Below, in pieces: positions 28,331 through 35,815 of a DNA stretch of 64,000 nucleotides. This DNA is from CAIYRG01 sp964494505. GTDB taxonomy: Bacteria > Pseudomonadota > Alphaproteobacteria > Micropepsales > Micropepsaceae. The stretch is from NCBI GenBank assembly GCA_964494505.1, contig CAZBRO010000010.1, positions 1 through 64,000 on the forward strand, read 5' to 3'. The translations under genes were made by a program, and so were the position numbers. How positions within the stretch are numbered: the stretch's first letter is position 1; each line of letters opens with the position of its first letter. The notes beneath the pieces were generated by a model. The model made no database searches. It was not told where the DNA came from and saw only the letters and a list, made by a program, of their open reading frames with translations.

Positions 28331-30218
28331 ACATGTGGTCCAGGCTGAAGGCGCGGTCGCCGACGAGGCCGTGATAGCCGAACAACCGGCAGGTGGTGTC
28401 GCGCACGATGACGTAGCAATTTTCGCCGGCGTCACGGCGCTCGGCCTCACTGAACGTCTCGTTGACGCGCCACAGCGCCGACCCGCCGCAGGTGATGTTC
28501 AACGTTCGCCGCGCGACTTCTGCCCCGCGCGCATTCATCAACATCAGAGCGGTGTCCGATGTGGCGTGCCAGGGCCGCGAAGCGGGATAGATGAGATGGC
28601 ACATCGTATCGAGCGGTTGCGGCCCGACGCGCAGGAACAGGCGCGTCGAAAGCCCCGGCGGCGGGCCTTTGTAGGATTGCGGCTCCCCCTTGTAGGTGAC
28701 GAGCGTATTGAACATGTGCGCGCCGAAGCTGGTTTCGGCCGAATGGCCGGTGCCGATGTCCTCGTAGCGGAACAGCGCGTGCAGCCAGCCATCTGCCTCC
28801 CGCCCCTGCTCGAAATCATAGAGCAGTTCCATATGGCCATAGCCGCCATCGATGCGGCCGTTGAGAATCTCGTTCGCGGCCAGCGCAACCGAGTCGTTCC
28901 GCGCGAGATTGCCGAAACTCTGTTCGGCCGCTTTGCGCCCCTCGCGGTCGTAAATGACCAGCTTCACGGGCAGATGAGTCTGCGCCGTCGACATCGGCGT
29001 CGGCAGGATCGTGCTGCGGAAACGCTCGAGCGGCAGCACGGGAGCGGGCAGGATGAAGCCCTTGCCCAGAACCGCGGCCAAATCGGGAAGCTGCGCATCG
29101 GGTTTCAAATCCTCGCGCTCGACATTGGGGTGGGCGATGCGGCTGCGGCCGTTCTTGCGCAGGACTTCGTAGCGCGGACGCACCAGATGCTTGCCCGCGC
29201 GAATCTCGATCTGCTGCGGCCAGCGCGCATCGGGCAGGAGCTTGGCGGCGCTCAGCCGATGCGTCGCGAAAGCGCCCACCGGCTCGTCCAAATAGGCGAC
29301 ATTGTCGTCACCCATCAGATTGAAGCCGATCTCGCGCGGGCCAATCGGATTGGGGTGGGAATTCTGCACCCAGAGCACGACCTCTTCGTCGCCGGCAGGC
29401 GCAGGCAAGCCCGCGTAGCGATTGGCGGGCCAGGAATTGGCGTCATGCGTGCAGGAAAGCACGTCGCCGGAATCGCCATAGGTGTCGAGCGCGTATTTCA
29501 CCACGTCGTGGCCGGCAGCACCCACCACATGGATGAACAACTGGCCGGTGAAGGCGGGCAATCCGAAACGCGCGCGCACCTCGCGGCTGTCGATGACGAT
29601 GGCCGCGTTCGCTTCGGGCAGGGTTTGCGTCCATTGCGCGCAGGCGACGCCCGCTCCGTCGAACAAAGTGAACCAGATATGGCCGCCTTTTCCTCCGTAG
29701 GCGGACCAGTAATTCGCCGTCACCAGCCGCGTGTGATGGCCGTCCGCATCCCGGAAGAAGGCGAAATTGGTGGCGAAGTTGAGGTTGGAGAGGTAGCGCG
29801 TCCGGTCGGACAGCATGTCGTCGGGGAGACGCAACGCATCGAAGCTCAAGACGGCTGCGCCGTTCACCAGCGGCTTGATGTGATGGGTCGCCACGGCAGT
29901 ATCGAACCCGGCGATCAGCACGCTCTCCGCACGGCAATGGGCCAACTCGGTGATGGCGCGCGCGGTATGTCCGCGAAATGTGCGCCCGATATGGCTCACG
30001 TCCTGCACGAAGAGGCCCGCGATCTCCACGCGGTCGAGCGGATAGAGCGCATCGAACGCGGCCAGAAGATTGTGCGGATCGTAGATCGCGACCGCCCCTG
30101 CGCCGCGCAATTTGGCGAGCAGCGCACGCGCCGGCCCGGCGGCCAGGGGATGCGTCACCGCCTTGTAGAAGGCGTTGCCCCCGACCGCATTGCTGAAAGT
30201 TTCGATATTCAGCGGCAT
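28320..30218 (-). CDS. Large conserved-type protein of unknown function
   Basis: The product has 632 residues, no signal peptide and no membrane segment. I do not recognise its family. The first third is mixed alpha/beta and contains LAAFDALYPLDRVEIAGLFV and VLIAGFDTAVATHHI, which could be a nucleotide- or sugar-binding Rossmann-like region. The rest is beta-rich with many short strands and ends FSLDHMFGF. It lies seven bases after the 2OG oxygenase gene and overlaps the ELM1-like gene by eleven bases, so the three are made together. A role in modification or export of a glycan or acid is possible but not shown. Confidence 0.7.
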   Translation of the reverse strand: MPLNIETFSNAVGGNAFYKAVTHPLAAGPARALLAKLRGAGAVAIYDPHNLLAAFDALYPLDRVEIAGLFVQDVSHIGRTFRGHTARAITELAHCRAESVLIAGFDTAVATHHIKPLVNGAAVLSFDALRLPDDMLSDRTRYLSNLNFATNFAFFRDADGHHTRLVTANYWSAYGGKGGHIWFTLFDGAGVACAQWTQTLPEANAAIVIDSREVRARFGLPAFTGQLFIHVVGAAGHDVVKYALDTYGDSGDVLSCTHDANSWPANRYAGLPAPAGDEEVVLWVQNSHPNPIGPREIGFNLMGDDNVAYLDEPVGAFATHRLSAAKLLPDARWPQQIEIRAGKHLVRPRYEVLRKNGRSRIAHPNVEREDLKPDAQLPDLAAVLGKGFILPAPVLPLERFRSTILPTPMSTAQTHLPVKLVIYDREGRKAAEQSFGNLARNDSVALAANEILNGRIDGGYGHMELLYDFEQGREADGWLHALFRYEDIGTGHSAETSFGAHMFNTLVTYKGEPQSYKGPPPGLSTRLFLRVGPQPLDTMCHLIYPASRPWHATSDTALMLMNARGAEVARRTLNITCGGSALWRVNETFSEAERRDAGENCYVIVRDTTCRLFGYHGLVGDRAFSLDHMFGF

Positions 30219-30225
30219 CGGGCGA

Positions 30226-30915
30226 TCACATTCCCGCCCCGCGTCCGCCGAGCCGCTTGAAGAATGCGCTTAAGCGATGGCGCGCCTGCTCGCGGCGCAC
30301 GACGGAGGCGTCCGTCACCCAATTGAGCTGGATCACGCGGCGGGGACCGGCAAACGGCTCGAAGCCGTGCCACGCGTTGGTGTCGTTGCGGAACACGAGC
30401 AGCGTTCCTTGCGCCGGCGGCACCTCGGCGATGACGTCGTTGAGGTTGGTGGCCGAGCGCACCAGCCGCAAGCGCCCCTTCGGGCTTTCCCAGCTGTCGT
30501 TCATGTAGATGAGGGCCGTCACCAATTTGGTGCGGCTGTCGGTGTGGATCTTGCCGTCGGCGGCCTTGCTCTGTCCGCGCACCGTGACCATGGTCGGGCT
30601 TTGGGAAAGGTCCATCGCAAGCTTCGCGCCCACGGCCGCGGTCATCGCCGCGCCCTGGATTTCGTCCATGAAGGCGGCGAAGGCCGGCCCGAACCGAAGT
30701 GTGCTTAAGGGAAAGCTTCCCGCGTGGCGGATCGCGGGGAAATCCTCCCGGATCGCGTCGAGGGTATCGGCGCGCACGAAGCGCGGCACGATGAAGAACG
30801 GAAACGGGTCGCGGCTCACCTCGGCCGCGGCGAGCGCGTCCATGTCGAGGAAGTTTCGCGGAGCCAATGTTTCGGTCCGGGCGAGAGCGCTTGCGCGAGT
30901 CATAGGGTGCGGCAT
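30226..30915 (-). CDS. 2OG-Fe(II) oxygenase-like protein
   Basis: The start is uncertain; ATG 30915 gives 229 residues and ATG 30903 gives 225. The iron and oxoglutarate residues are visible: the HxD pair in KIHTDSRTK, the distal His in DTNAWHGFEPF and the Arg in GPRRVIQLNWV. The surrounding strands LVTALIYMND and GTLLVFRND fit the double-stranded beta-helix. Such enzymes hydroxylate proteins, lipids or small acids using oxygen. It is the first gene of the minus-strand operon that continues with the 632-residue unknown and ELM1-like protein. No clear ribosome binding site is visible. Confidence 0.82.
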   Translation of the reverse strand: MPHPMTRASALARTETLAPRNFLDMDALAAAEVSRDPFPFFIVPRFVRADTLDAIREDFPAIRHAGSFPLSTLRFGPAFAAFMDEIQGAAMTAAVGAKLAMDLSQSPTMVTVRGQSKAADGKIHTDSRTKLVTALIYMNDSWESPKGRLRLVRSATNLNDVIAEVPPAQGTLLVFRNDTNAWHGFEPFAGPRRVIQLNWVTDASVVRREQARHRLSAFFKRLGGRGAGM

Positions 30916-31150
30916 GCCTATAAAATGGGCGAGGGGCGTGGAGCCGTCAAACGCCGGTTTGTCAGGTCGGACGGCGGCTGGCAAGCCTAAGCGCCCGGCT
31001 GCGACTTTGCGGCCACCGCGGCGGCCTCGTCGGCGCAGGCCGCGGACGCCATGAGAACCGGAACGACGCGCCGCATCCGAGCATCGGCTGCTGCTGGCAT
31101 TTCGGCTCCATTGGCATTAAATGCCCGCAACCAAAAACCGGGGCAGGAAC

Positions 31151-32143
31151 ATGGCAGGAACACGCGTTGCCGTCATCGACGATTGGCAGAACGCCGCGCG
31201 CGACGTGGCCGACTGGTCGGAACTGGAAAAGCGCGCCGAAGTGGTGTTCTTCCCGCGCCATTATGCGGCCGGGCAGGAAGACGAAGCGGTGAAGGATTTG
31301 GCCGATTTCGACGTCCTTCTCCTCACTCGCGAGCGGTCGCGCTTTTCGGAGGCGCTGATCGGGCGGCTGCCGCGGCTGAAGATGATGTCGCTGACGGGCT
31401 CGCGCGCCCCCAATGTGGACCAGGATGCCTGCACCAAGCGCGGCATCATTTGCACGCTGACCTCGGGCGGGCATTCGCCTGCGCCTGCCGCCGAGATGAG
31501 CCTCGCCCTGCTGCTGGCCGCGGCGCGGAAGATTCCACAAGGCGACGCGGCCATGCGGGCCGGGCGTTTCCAGGAAGGCATCCCGCCGGGGATCAATCTC
31601 GAAGGGCGCACGCTGGGGCTCGTCGGGCTCGGACGCATCGGGGCCTACATGGCCCGTTACGGCATCGCGCTCGGCATGCGCGTGCTTGCCTGGAGCCAGA
31701 ACTTGACGGATGAGCGGGCGAAGGAAGCCGGCGCCGAACGCGTGAGCAAGGAGCAGCTGTTTTCGGACTCCGATGCGGTCAGCGTGCATCTCGTGCTGGG
31801 CCCGCGCTCGCGCGGGCTGATCGGCGCCGCCGATTTCGCGCGCATGAAGACCGGCGCAATCTTCATCAACACTTCGCGCGGACCCATCGTGGAAGAGGCC
31901 GCTCTGGTGGCGGCGCTGCGCGAGGGGCGGATATTCGGCGCACTCGATGTGTATGACCGCGAGCCGCTGCCGGCGGACAATCCGTTCCGGGGGCTTCCCA
32001 ACACGGTGCTGACGCCGCATCTGGGATTCACCACGGTCGAGGGCCTGAACGTGTTCTACGAACACGCAATCCACAACATCATCGCCTATCTCGACGGTCA
32101 GCCGAAGAACGTCGCGAACCCGGATGCGTTGAAGCAAGCCTAG
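31151..32143 (+). CDS. D-2-hydroxyacid dehydrogenase family protein
   Basis: ATG 31151 gives 330 residues; ATG 31121 is the alternative. The NAD-binding loop is LGLVGLGRIGAYMARYG. The catalytic Arg, Glu and His lie in INTSRGPIVEE, DVYDREPL and TPHLGFTT. The substrate region VLLLTRERSRF is characteristic of phosphoglycerate-dehydrogenase-like enzymes that act on other hydroxy acids. The substrate is unknown. It leads a plus-strand set with an NMT1-like protein, MarR and an FAD monooxygenase, so it may handle an acid intermediate of that route. A repeat hairpin follows its stop. Confidence 0.9.
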   Translation: MAGTRVAVIDDWQNAARDVADWSELEKRAEVVFFPRHYAAGQEDEAVKDLADFDVLLLTRERSRFSEALIGRLPRLKMMSLTGSRAPNVDQDACTKRGIICTLTSGGHSPAPAAEMSLALLLAAARKIPQGDAAMRAGRFQEGIPPGINLEGRTLGLVGLGRIGAYMARYGIALGMRVLAWSQNLTDERAKEAGAERVSKEQLFSDSDAVSVHLVLGPRSRGLIGAADFARMKTGAIFINTSRGPIVEEAALVAALREGRIFGALDVYDREPLPADNPFRGLPNTVLTPHLGFTTVEGLNVFYEHAIHNIIAYLDGQPKNVANPDALKQA

Positions 32144-32160
32144 GCCGGTCCGGCCCGCGG

Positions 32161-32181
32161 CCTCCCCGAAAACGGGGGAGG
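32161..32181. repeat. Single hairpin of the CTCCCCGTAAACGGGGAG repeat class
   Basis: CCTCCCC-GAAAAC-GGGGGAGG is a 7-bp perfect stem just after the dehydrogenase stop. It is close kin to the 66-base tandem units at 4791-5077 and may serve as a transcription end. Confidence 0.6.
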
Positions 32182-32279
32182 AAATATTGACAGACATCTG
32201 ACGATCTGCAAGATTTTCGGCGGCAGCGGCGCCCGGCAAGAGCGCGCCCAAACCTTGGAAACAAAGCGGGAGAAGCACC

Positions 32280-33206
32280 ATGAGCGACACCATGGACAGG
32301 CTGCAAAAAGTCAACGTTTCCATGATGAACGCCGTCCACGACCTGCCTTTGCTGGTGGCGCGCGACGAAGGCTTCTTCAAGGACGAAGGTCTGGATGTGA
32401 ACATCCTGAAGACGCCGGGCACCGGGCAGCACGGCTCCGACCATCAGGCGCTACGCGACAACATTTTCTCGCGCACCATGGAATCCCTTTACGAGGGCGG
32501 CCAATGCGACCAGTTCCGGATGTGCGAATGGGGCATCATGAAGCGGGCGGTCGAATCCAACCTTGACCTCGACACCAAGCACCGTCCGGCCAAGATCGTG
32601 GCGCTCGGTTCGGCCATGTCGACGTTTGCCATCGTCACCGATCCGAAGACCGGCATCTACGAGCCCGAGCAACTGAAGAACGTCCCCATCGCCGTCAGCC
32701 CGTTCAACGGCTCGCACTTCACCATGCTGAAGATGATGGAAGGCTTCGTAAAACGCGACGAGATCAAATGGACCAATGCCGGAACCCATCGGGAGAGACT
32801 GGAAGCCTTGCAGAGCGGCAAGGTGAAGGCCGCGTCCTTGCAGGAGCCCTGGATCAGCGTCGCCGAAGCCCAAGGCGCCCGCGTGCTGATGGAGAGCCAT
32901 TCGACCCGCAGCGAAGCGGCCGGAGACGAACTCGACGGGCCGACGCTGGCGAAGATGTTCCGCGCCCAGGCCCGCGCCGCCGAAGCCATCGACAAGAACC
33001 CGGCGAAATACGCGCACTACATCCTGGAGGAAGCGGGCGGCGCCATCTCGGCCGACAAGCTGAAGCTGTCGCGCATCCTCAACGCGCCGCCGGTGCCCTA
33101 TACGCGCGACCGCTTCAATGACAATTACCAGTGGACGCTCGGCTGGGGATTGGTCCCGCCCGGCGCCACGTACGAAAACACAGTGTCGAATCGCGCTTGG
33201 CAATAG
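32280..33206 (+). CDS. NMT1/THI5-like periplasmic-binding fold protein without signal peptide
   Basis: The product has 308 residues. The fold is that of NMT1-type binding proteins: LPLLVARDEGFFKDEGLDVN at the N-terminus, then a FAIVTDPKTGIYEPEQLKN lobe boundary and SPFNGSHFTMLKMMEG. No signal peptide or lipobox is present; the protein starts directly with the first strand. It is therefore probably cytoplasmic. The same fold, also without export signal, is found in dihydroxyphthalate decarboxylases, so an enzymatic role is possible. It lies between the dehydrogenase and MarR, with MarR overlapping its end. Confidence 0.75.
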   Translation: MSDTMDRLQKVNVSMMNAVHDLPLLVARDEGFFKDEGLDVNILKTPGTGQHGSDHQALRDNIFSRTMESLYEGGQCDQFRMCEWGIMKRAVESNLDLDTKHRPAKIVALGSAMSTFAIVTDPKTGIYEPEQLKNVPIAVSPFNGSHFTMLKMMEGFVKRDEIKWTNAGTHRERLEALQSGKVKAASLQEPWISVAEAQGARVLMESHSTRSEAAGDELDGPTLAKMFRAQARAAEAIDKNPAKYAHYILEEAGGAISADKLKLSRILNAPPVPYTRDRFNDNYQWTLGWGLVPPGATYENTVSNRAWQ

Positions 33207-33745
33207 AGCGCCTGACCTCGTCGCCCGACACGCCGCTGGACGGGCTATACCGGCGGCCGGGTTTCCTCATCCGGCGGGCGCAGCAGATCGCGGTGTCGCT
33301 GTTTCTGGAGGAAACCGGCGCGCTCGGCATCACGACCACGCAATACGGCATCCTGCTGGTGCTCAAATATCAGCCTGGTATCGACCAGATTTCGGTGGCC
33401 AAGGCGCTCGGGCTCGACCGTTCGACCACGGGAATGGTGCTCGCCAAGCTCGAAGCTGCGGGCCTGGTCGGGCGCACGCTCGGGAACGACCGGCGGCGGC
33501 GCAATCTTCAGCTCACCCGCGCCGGCGAGCGCATGTTGAGAGACCTTTCCGAGCCTGCGCGCCGCGCCCAATCACGCGTTCTCTCACCGTTCACGGAGGA
33601 AGAACGGAGCCAATTCCTTCATCTGTTGGAGAAATTCGTTGCCCAGTTCAATGGTTCGACTCGCGTCCCCCTGGAAAGCCCGCGCGCAAAGGGCAAACCC
33701 AAGATTGATCCAGCGCAAGGAAAGCCTGCCCGGCAGCGCCGATAA
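33197..33745 (+). CDS. MarR-family regulator
   Basis: The best start is TTG 33197, which overlaps the previous gene by ten bases and gives 182 residues; other in-frame starts lie further upstream. The winged helix is clear: TQYGILLVLKYQPGIDQ, ISVAKALGLDRSTTGMVLAKLE and the wing RTLGNDRRRRNLQLT. MarR proteins are usually repressors released by aromatic or phenolic ligands. It overlaps the NMT1-like gene and precedes an FAD monooxygenase by 26 bases, so local control of an aromatic pathway is likely. The C-terminal 25 residues are basic and disordered. Confidence 0.88.
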   Translation: MAIERLTSSPDTPLDGLYRRPGFLIRRAQQIAVSLFLEETGALGITTTQYGILLVLKYQPGIDQISVAKALGLDRSTTGMVLAKLEAAGLVGRTLGNDRRRRNLQLTRAGERMLRDLSEPARRAQSRVLSPFTEEERSQFLHLLEKFVAQFNGSTRVPLESPRAKGKPKIDPAQGKPARQRR

Positions 33746-33771
33746 GCTTTTGTCGGTAGCGGCGTGATCCC

Positions 33772-35022
33772 ATGACCAGAAATGTGACGGATATTGCAAT
33801 TGTCGGAGGCGGCATCGCGGGTCTCGCGCTGGCGCTCGGTCTCAAGCAGCGGGGCATCGCTTCGCGCGTCTTCGAGGTTGCCCCCGAGATCAAGCCGCTC
33901 GGCGTCGGCATCACGATCCTGCCCCATGCGATGCGCGAATTGTCGGCGCTGGGACTTGGCGAGGCTGTGGCCGCGGCTGGCGTGGAGAATGCCGAGAGCG
34001 CCTTTTTCAACCGCTTCGGCCAGCTGATCTACAAGGAGAAGCGCGGCCGCGCCGCCGGTTATGCGTATCCGGAGGTGGGAATCCATCGCGGCCGGCTGCA
34101 TGCGATCATGTGGGACGCGGCGGTAAGGGAGCTTGGCGGGGAAAATCTGGTGCTGAACCGCCGCTGCATCGGGCTGGAGCAGGACAGCGATGCCGTCACC
34201 CTGCACTTCCAGGAGACGGCGACCGGCGAAGCGTCGGAGCCGGTCCGCGCGCGCATCGTGCTCGCCTGCGACGGCGTCAATTCGGCGGTGCGCAAGCAGT
34301 TCTATCCCGACGAGGAGCTTGCCTTCGAAGGCATCAACACCTGGCGCGGAGTCGCGCGCGGGCGGCCCATGCTGGGCGGCCACACCTATGTCCGCATCGG
34401 GTCGATCAAGACCGGTAAGATCGTGCTCTATCCGATCGTCGACAATTACGATGCTGCGGGCAATCAGCTCATCAATTTCACCAGCGAGGCGCCCCTTTCC
34501 GGCCGCCCGAAGAACGATTGGAACAAGCCCGGCAAGCTCGAAGACATGTGGCCGATCTATGAATCGTTCCGCTTCGATTGGGTCGACGTGCCGGAGCTTC
34601 TGACCAATTACGAGGTGCTGCTCGAATACCCGATGGTGGATCGCGATCCCGTGGACCGCTGGACGTTCGGACGCGCCGCACTGGTGGGCGATGCGGCCCA
34701 TCCGATGTATCCGCGCGGCTCCAATGGCGCGGCACAGGCGCTGCTCGATGCGCACACACTGGCGGATTTGCTGGCAGCGGCAAAGGACCCCGTGGCCGCG
34801 CTTACGGAATACGAACGGCTGCGGCTTCCGCTCGCCAACAAGGTGGTGCAGACCAACCGCAAGACGCCGCCCGACTTCATCAACATCAAGGTCGAGGAGT
34901 TGGTGGGCGACCGCCCGTTCGACAATCTCGACAGATATATCAGCCAGGACGAGTTGCGTGCGCTGTCGGACAATTACAAGCGCATCGCCGGGTTTTCCCC
35001 GCAGGACCTCGCCGCGAAATAA
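33772..35022 (+). CDS. Class A FAD-dependent aromatic monooxygenase
   Basis: The product has 416 residues. Motifs of the para-hydroxybenzoate hydroxylase class are present: the dinucleotide fold IAIVGGGIAGLALALGLKQR, the DG motif LACDGVNSAVRK and the GD motif ALVGDAAHPMYPRGSNGAAQ. These enzymes hydroxylate a phenolic ring with NAD(P)H and oxygen. 3-hydroxybenzoate 6-hydroxylase and salicylate-type enzymes are relatives; a gentisate-dioxygenase-like cupin at 48121 makes hydroxybenzoate a candidate, but the substrate is not determined. MarR lies 26 bases upstream. A palindromic repeat follows. Confidence 0.85.
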   Translation: MTRNVTDIAIVGGGIAGLALALGLKQRGIASRVFEVAPEIKPLGVGITILPHAMRELSALGLGEAVAAAGVENAESAFFNRFGQLIYKEKRGRAAGYAYPEVGIHRGRLHAIMWDAAVRELGGENLVLNRRCIGLEQDSDAVTLHFQETATGEASEPVRARIVLACDGVNSAVRKQFYPDEELAFEGINTWRGVARGRPMLGGHTYVRIGSIKTGKIVLYPIVDNYDAAGNQLINFTSEAPLSGRPKNDWNKPGKLEDMWPIYESFRFDWVDVPELLTNYEVLLEYPMVDRDPVDRWTFGRAALVGDAAHPMYPRGSNGAAQALLDAHTLADLLAAAKDPVAALTEYERLRLPLANKVVQTNRKTPPDFINIKVEELVGDRPFDNLDRYISQDELRALSDNYKRIAGFSPQDLAAK

Positions 35023-35048
35023 TTTCGCGTGAGACTGGGCGTGCGCTT

Positions 35049-35116
35049 CTCACCCTTCGACAAGCTTGAGGCGAGGATGTGAATACTATTCCTCACGCTG
35101 AGCCTGTCGAAGCACG
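35049..35116. repeat. Dispersed palindromic repeat, second copy
   Basis: CCCTTCGACAAGCTTGAGGC and CCTCACGCTGAGCCTGTCGA form the arms of the same element as at 10043-10111. It lies between convergent genes and may act as a bidirectional transcription stop. Confidence 0.8.
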
Positions 35117-35124
35117 GGGGCCGC

Positions 35125-35754
35125 TCAGCGTCCCTTCGAGGGCGCCGGCGAAATTCCGGCCGCGAGCGCGTGCCGGATCAGGTCGGAGAGGCTGCGCGCC
35201 TGCATCTTTTCCATCAGATGGGCGCGATGGATTTCGACGGTCCGCGGCGAAATATTGAGCTCGTGCGCAATCACCTTGTTGGCGCGGCCGGCGACGAGAT
35301 GTTCCAGCACCTGCCGCTCGCGTCCGGTGAGCAGCGAGATCCGGTCCTCCGCCGCCTGCGCCAGCGAAGCCTGGTCGCGGCTTTCCTTGGACATCGCCAT
35401 CGCGCGGCGCACGCTGTCCAGCATCATCTGCTCGTCGAACGGCTTCTCCAGGAAATCCACCGCGCCAGCCTTCATGGCGCGCACCGCGAGCGGCACGTCG
35501 CCATGTCCGGTGACGACGATGACCGGGAGGCCGATGCCACGGCGCGTCAGTTCTTCCTGCAGCGCAAGCCCATCCATGTCCGGCATGCGGATGTCCGCGA
35601 TGACGCAGGCGCCCCCGGTGAGAGCGGACGAGGCGAGCAGCGCCTTGGCGGAATCGAAATCGCGCACGGCATGATCTGCGGATTCCAGGAGCGCTCTCAG
35701 CGAATCCCGGACGGCGGCGTCGTCATCGACGATCAAAACTTCCGGCTCTGCCAT
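35125..35754 (-). CDS. fixJ: FixJ-type response regulator
   Basis: The product has 209 residues. The receiver has the acidic pair in IVDDDAAV, the phospho-acceptor Asp54 in VIADIRMPDMDG, Thr in VVTGHGD and Lys in FLEKPF. The LuxR-type helix-turn-helix follows: LTGRERQVLEHLVAGRANKV and LNISPRTVEIHRAHLM. FixJ-family regulators respond to FixL-like oxygen sensors, TodS-like or tricarboxylate-sensing kinases. The gene follows a hybrid kinase by 61 bases on the same strand, while the window's FixL-like kinase is 20 kb away; either may be its partner. Confidence 0.9.
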   Translation of the reverse strand: MAEPEVLIVDDDAAVRDSLRALLESADHAVRDFDSAKALLASSALTGGACVIADIRMPDMDGLALQEELTRRGIGLPVIVVTGHGDVPLAVRAMKAGAVDFLEKPFDEQMMLDSVRRAMAMSKESRDQASLAQAAEDRISLLTGRERQVLEHLVAGRANKVIAHELNISPRTVEIHRAHLMEKMQARSLSDLIRHALAAGISPAPSKGR

Positions 35755-35815
35755 GGTGCACGTTCGCGCGAGTCACAGAGGCTATTATTGGCCTCGCTCC
35801 GCGGAATGGCAACGC

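Noticed and set aside
28218..30260. Plus-strand open frame of about 680 codons
   Set aside because: It is antisense to the coupled minus-strand operon, whose ELM1-like gene has clear family motifs.
30987..31100. Possible 37-residue secreted peptide on the minus strand
   Set aside because: The N-terminal MRRVVPVLMASA could be a signal, but no ribosome binding site is visible and the remaining peptide is only Ala-rich. Support is too weak.
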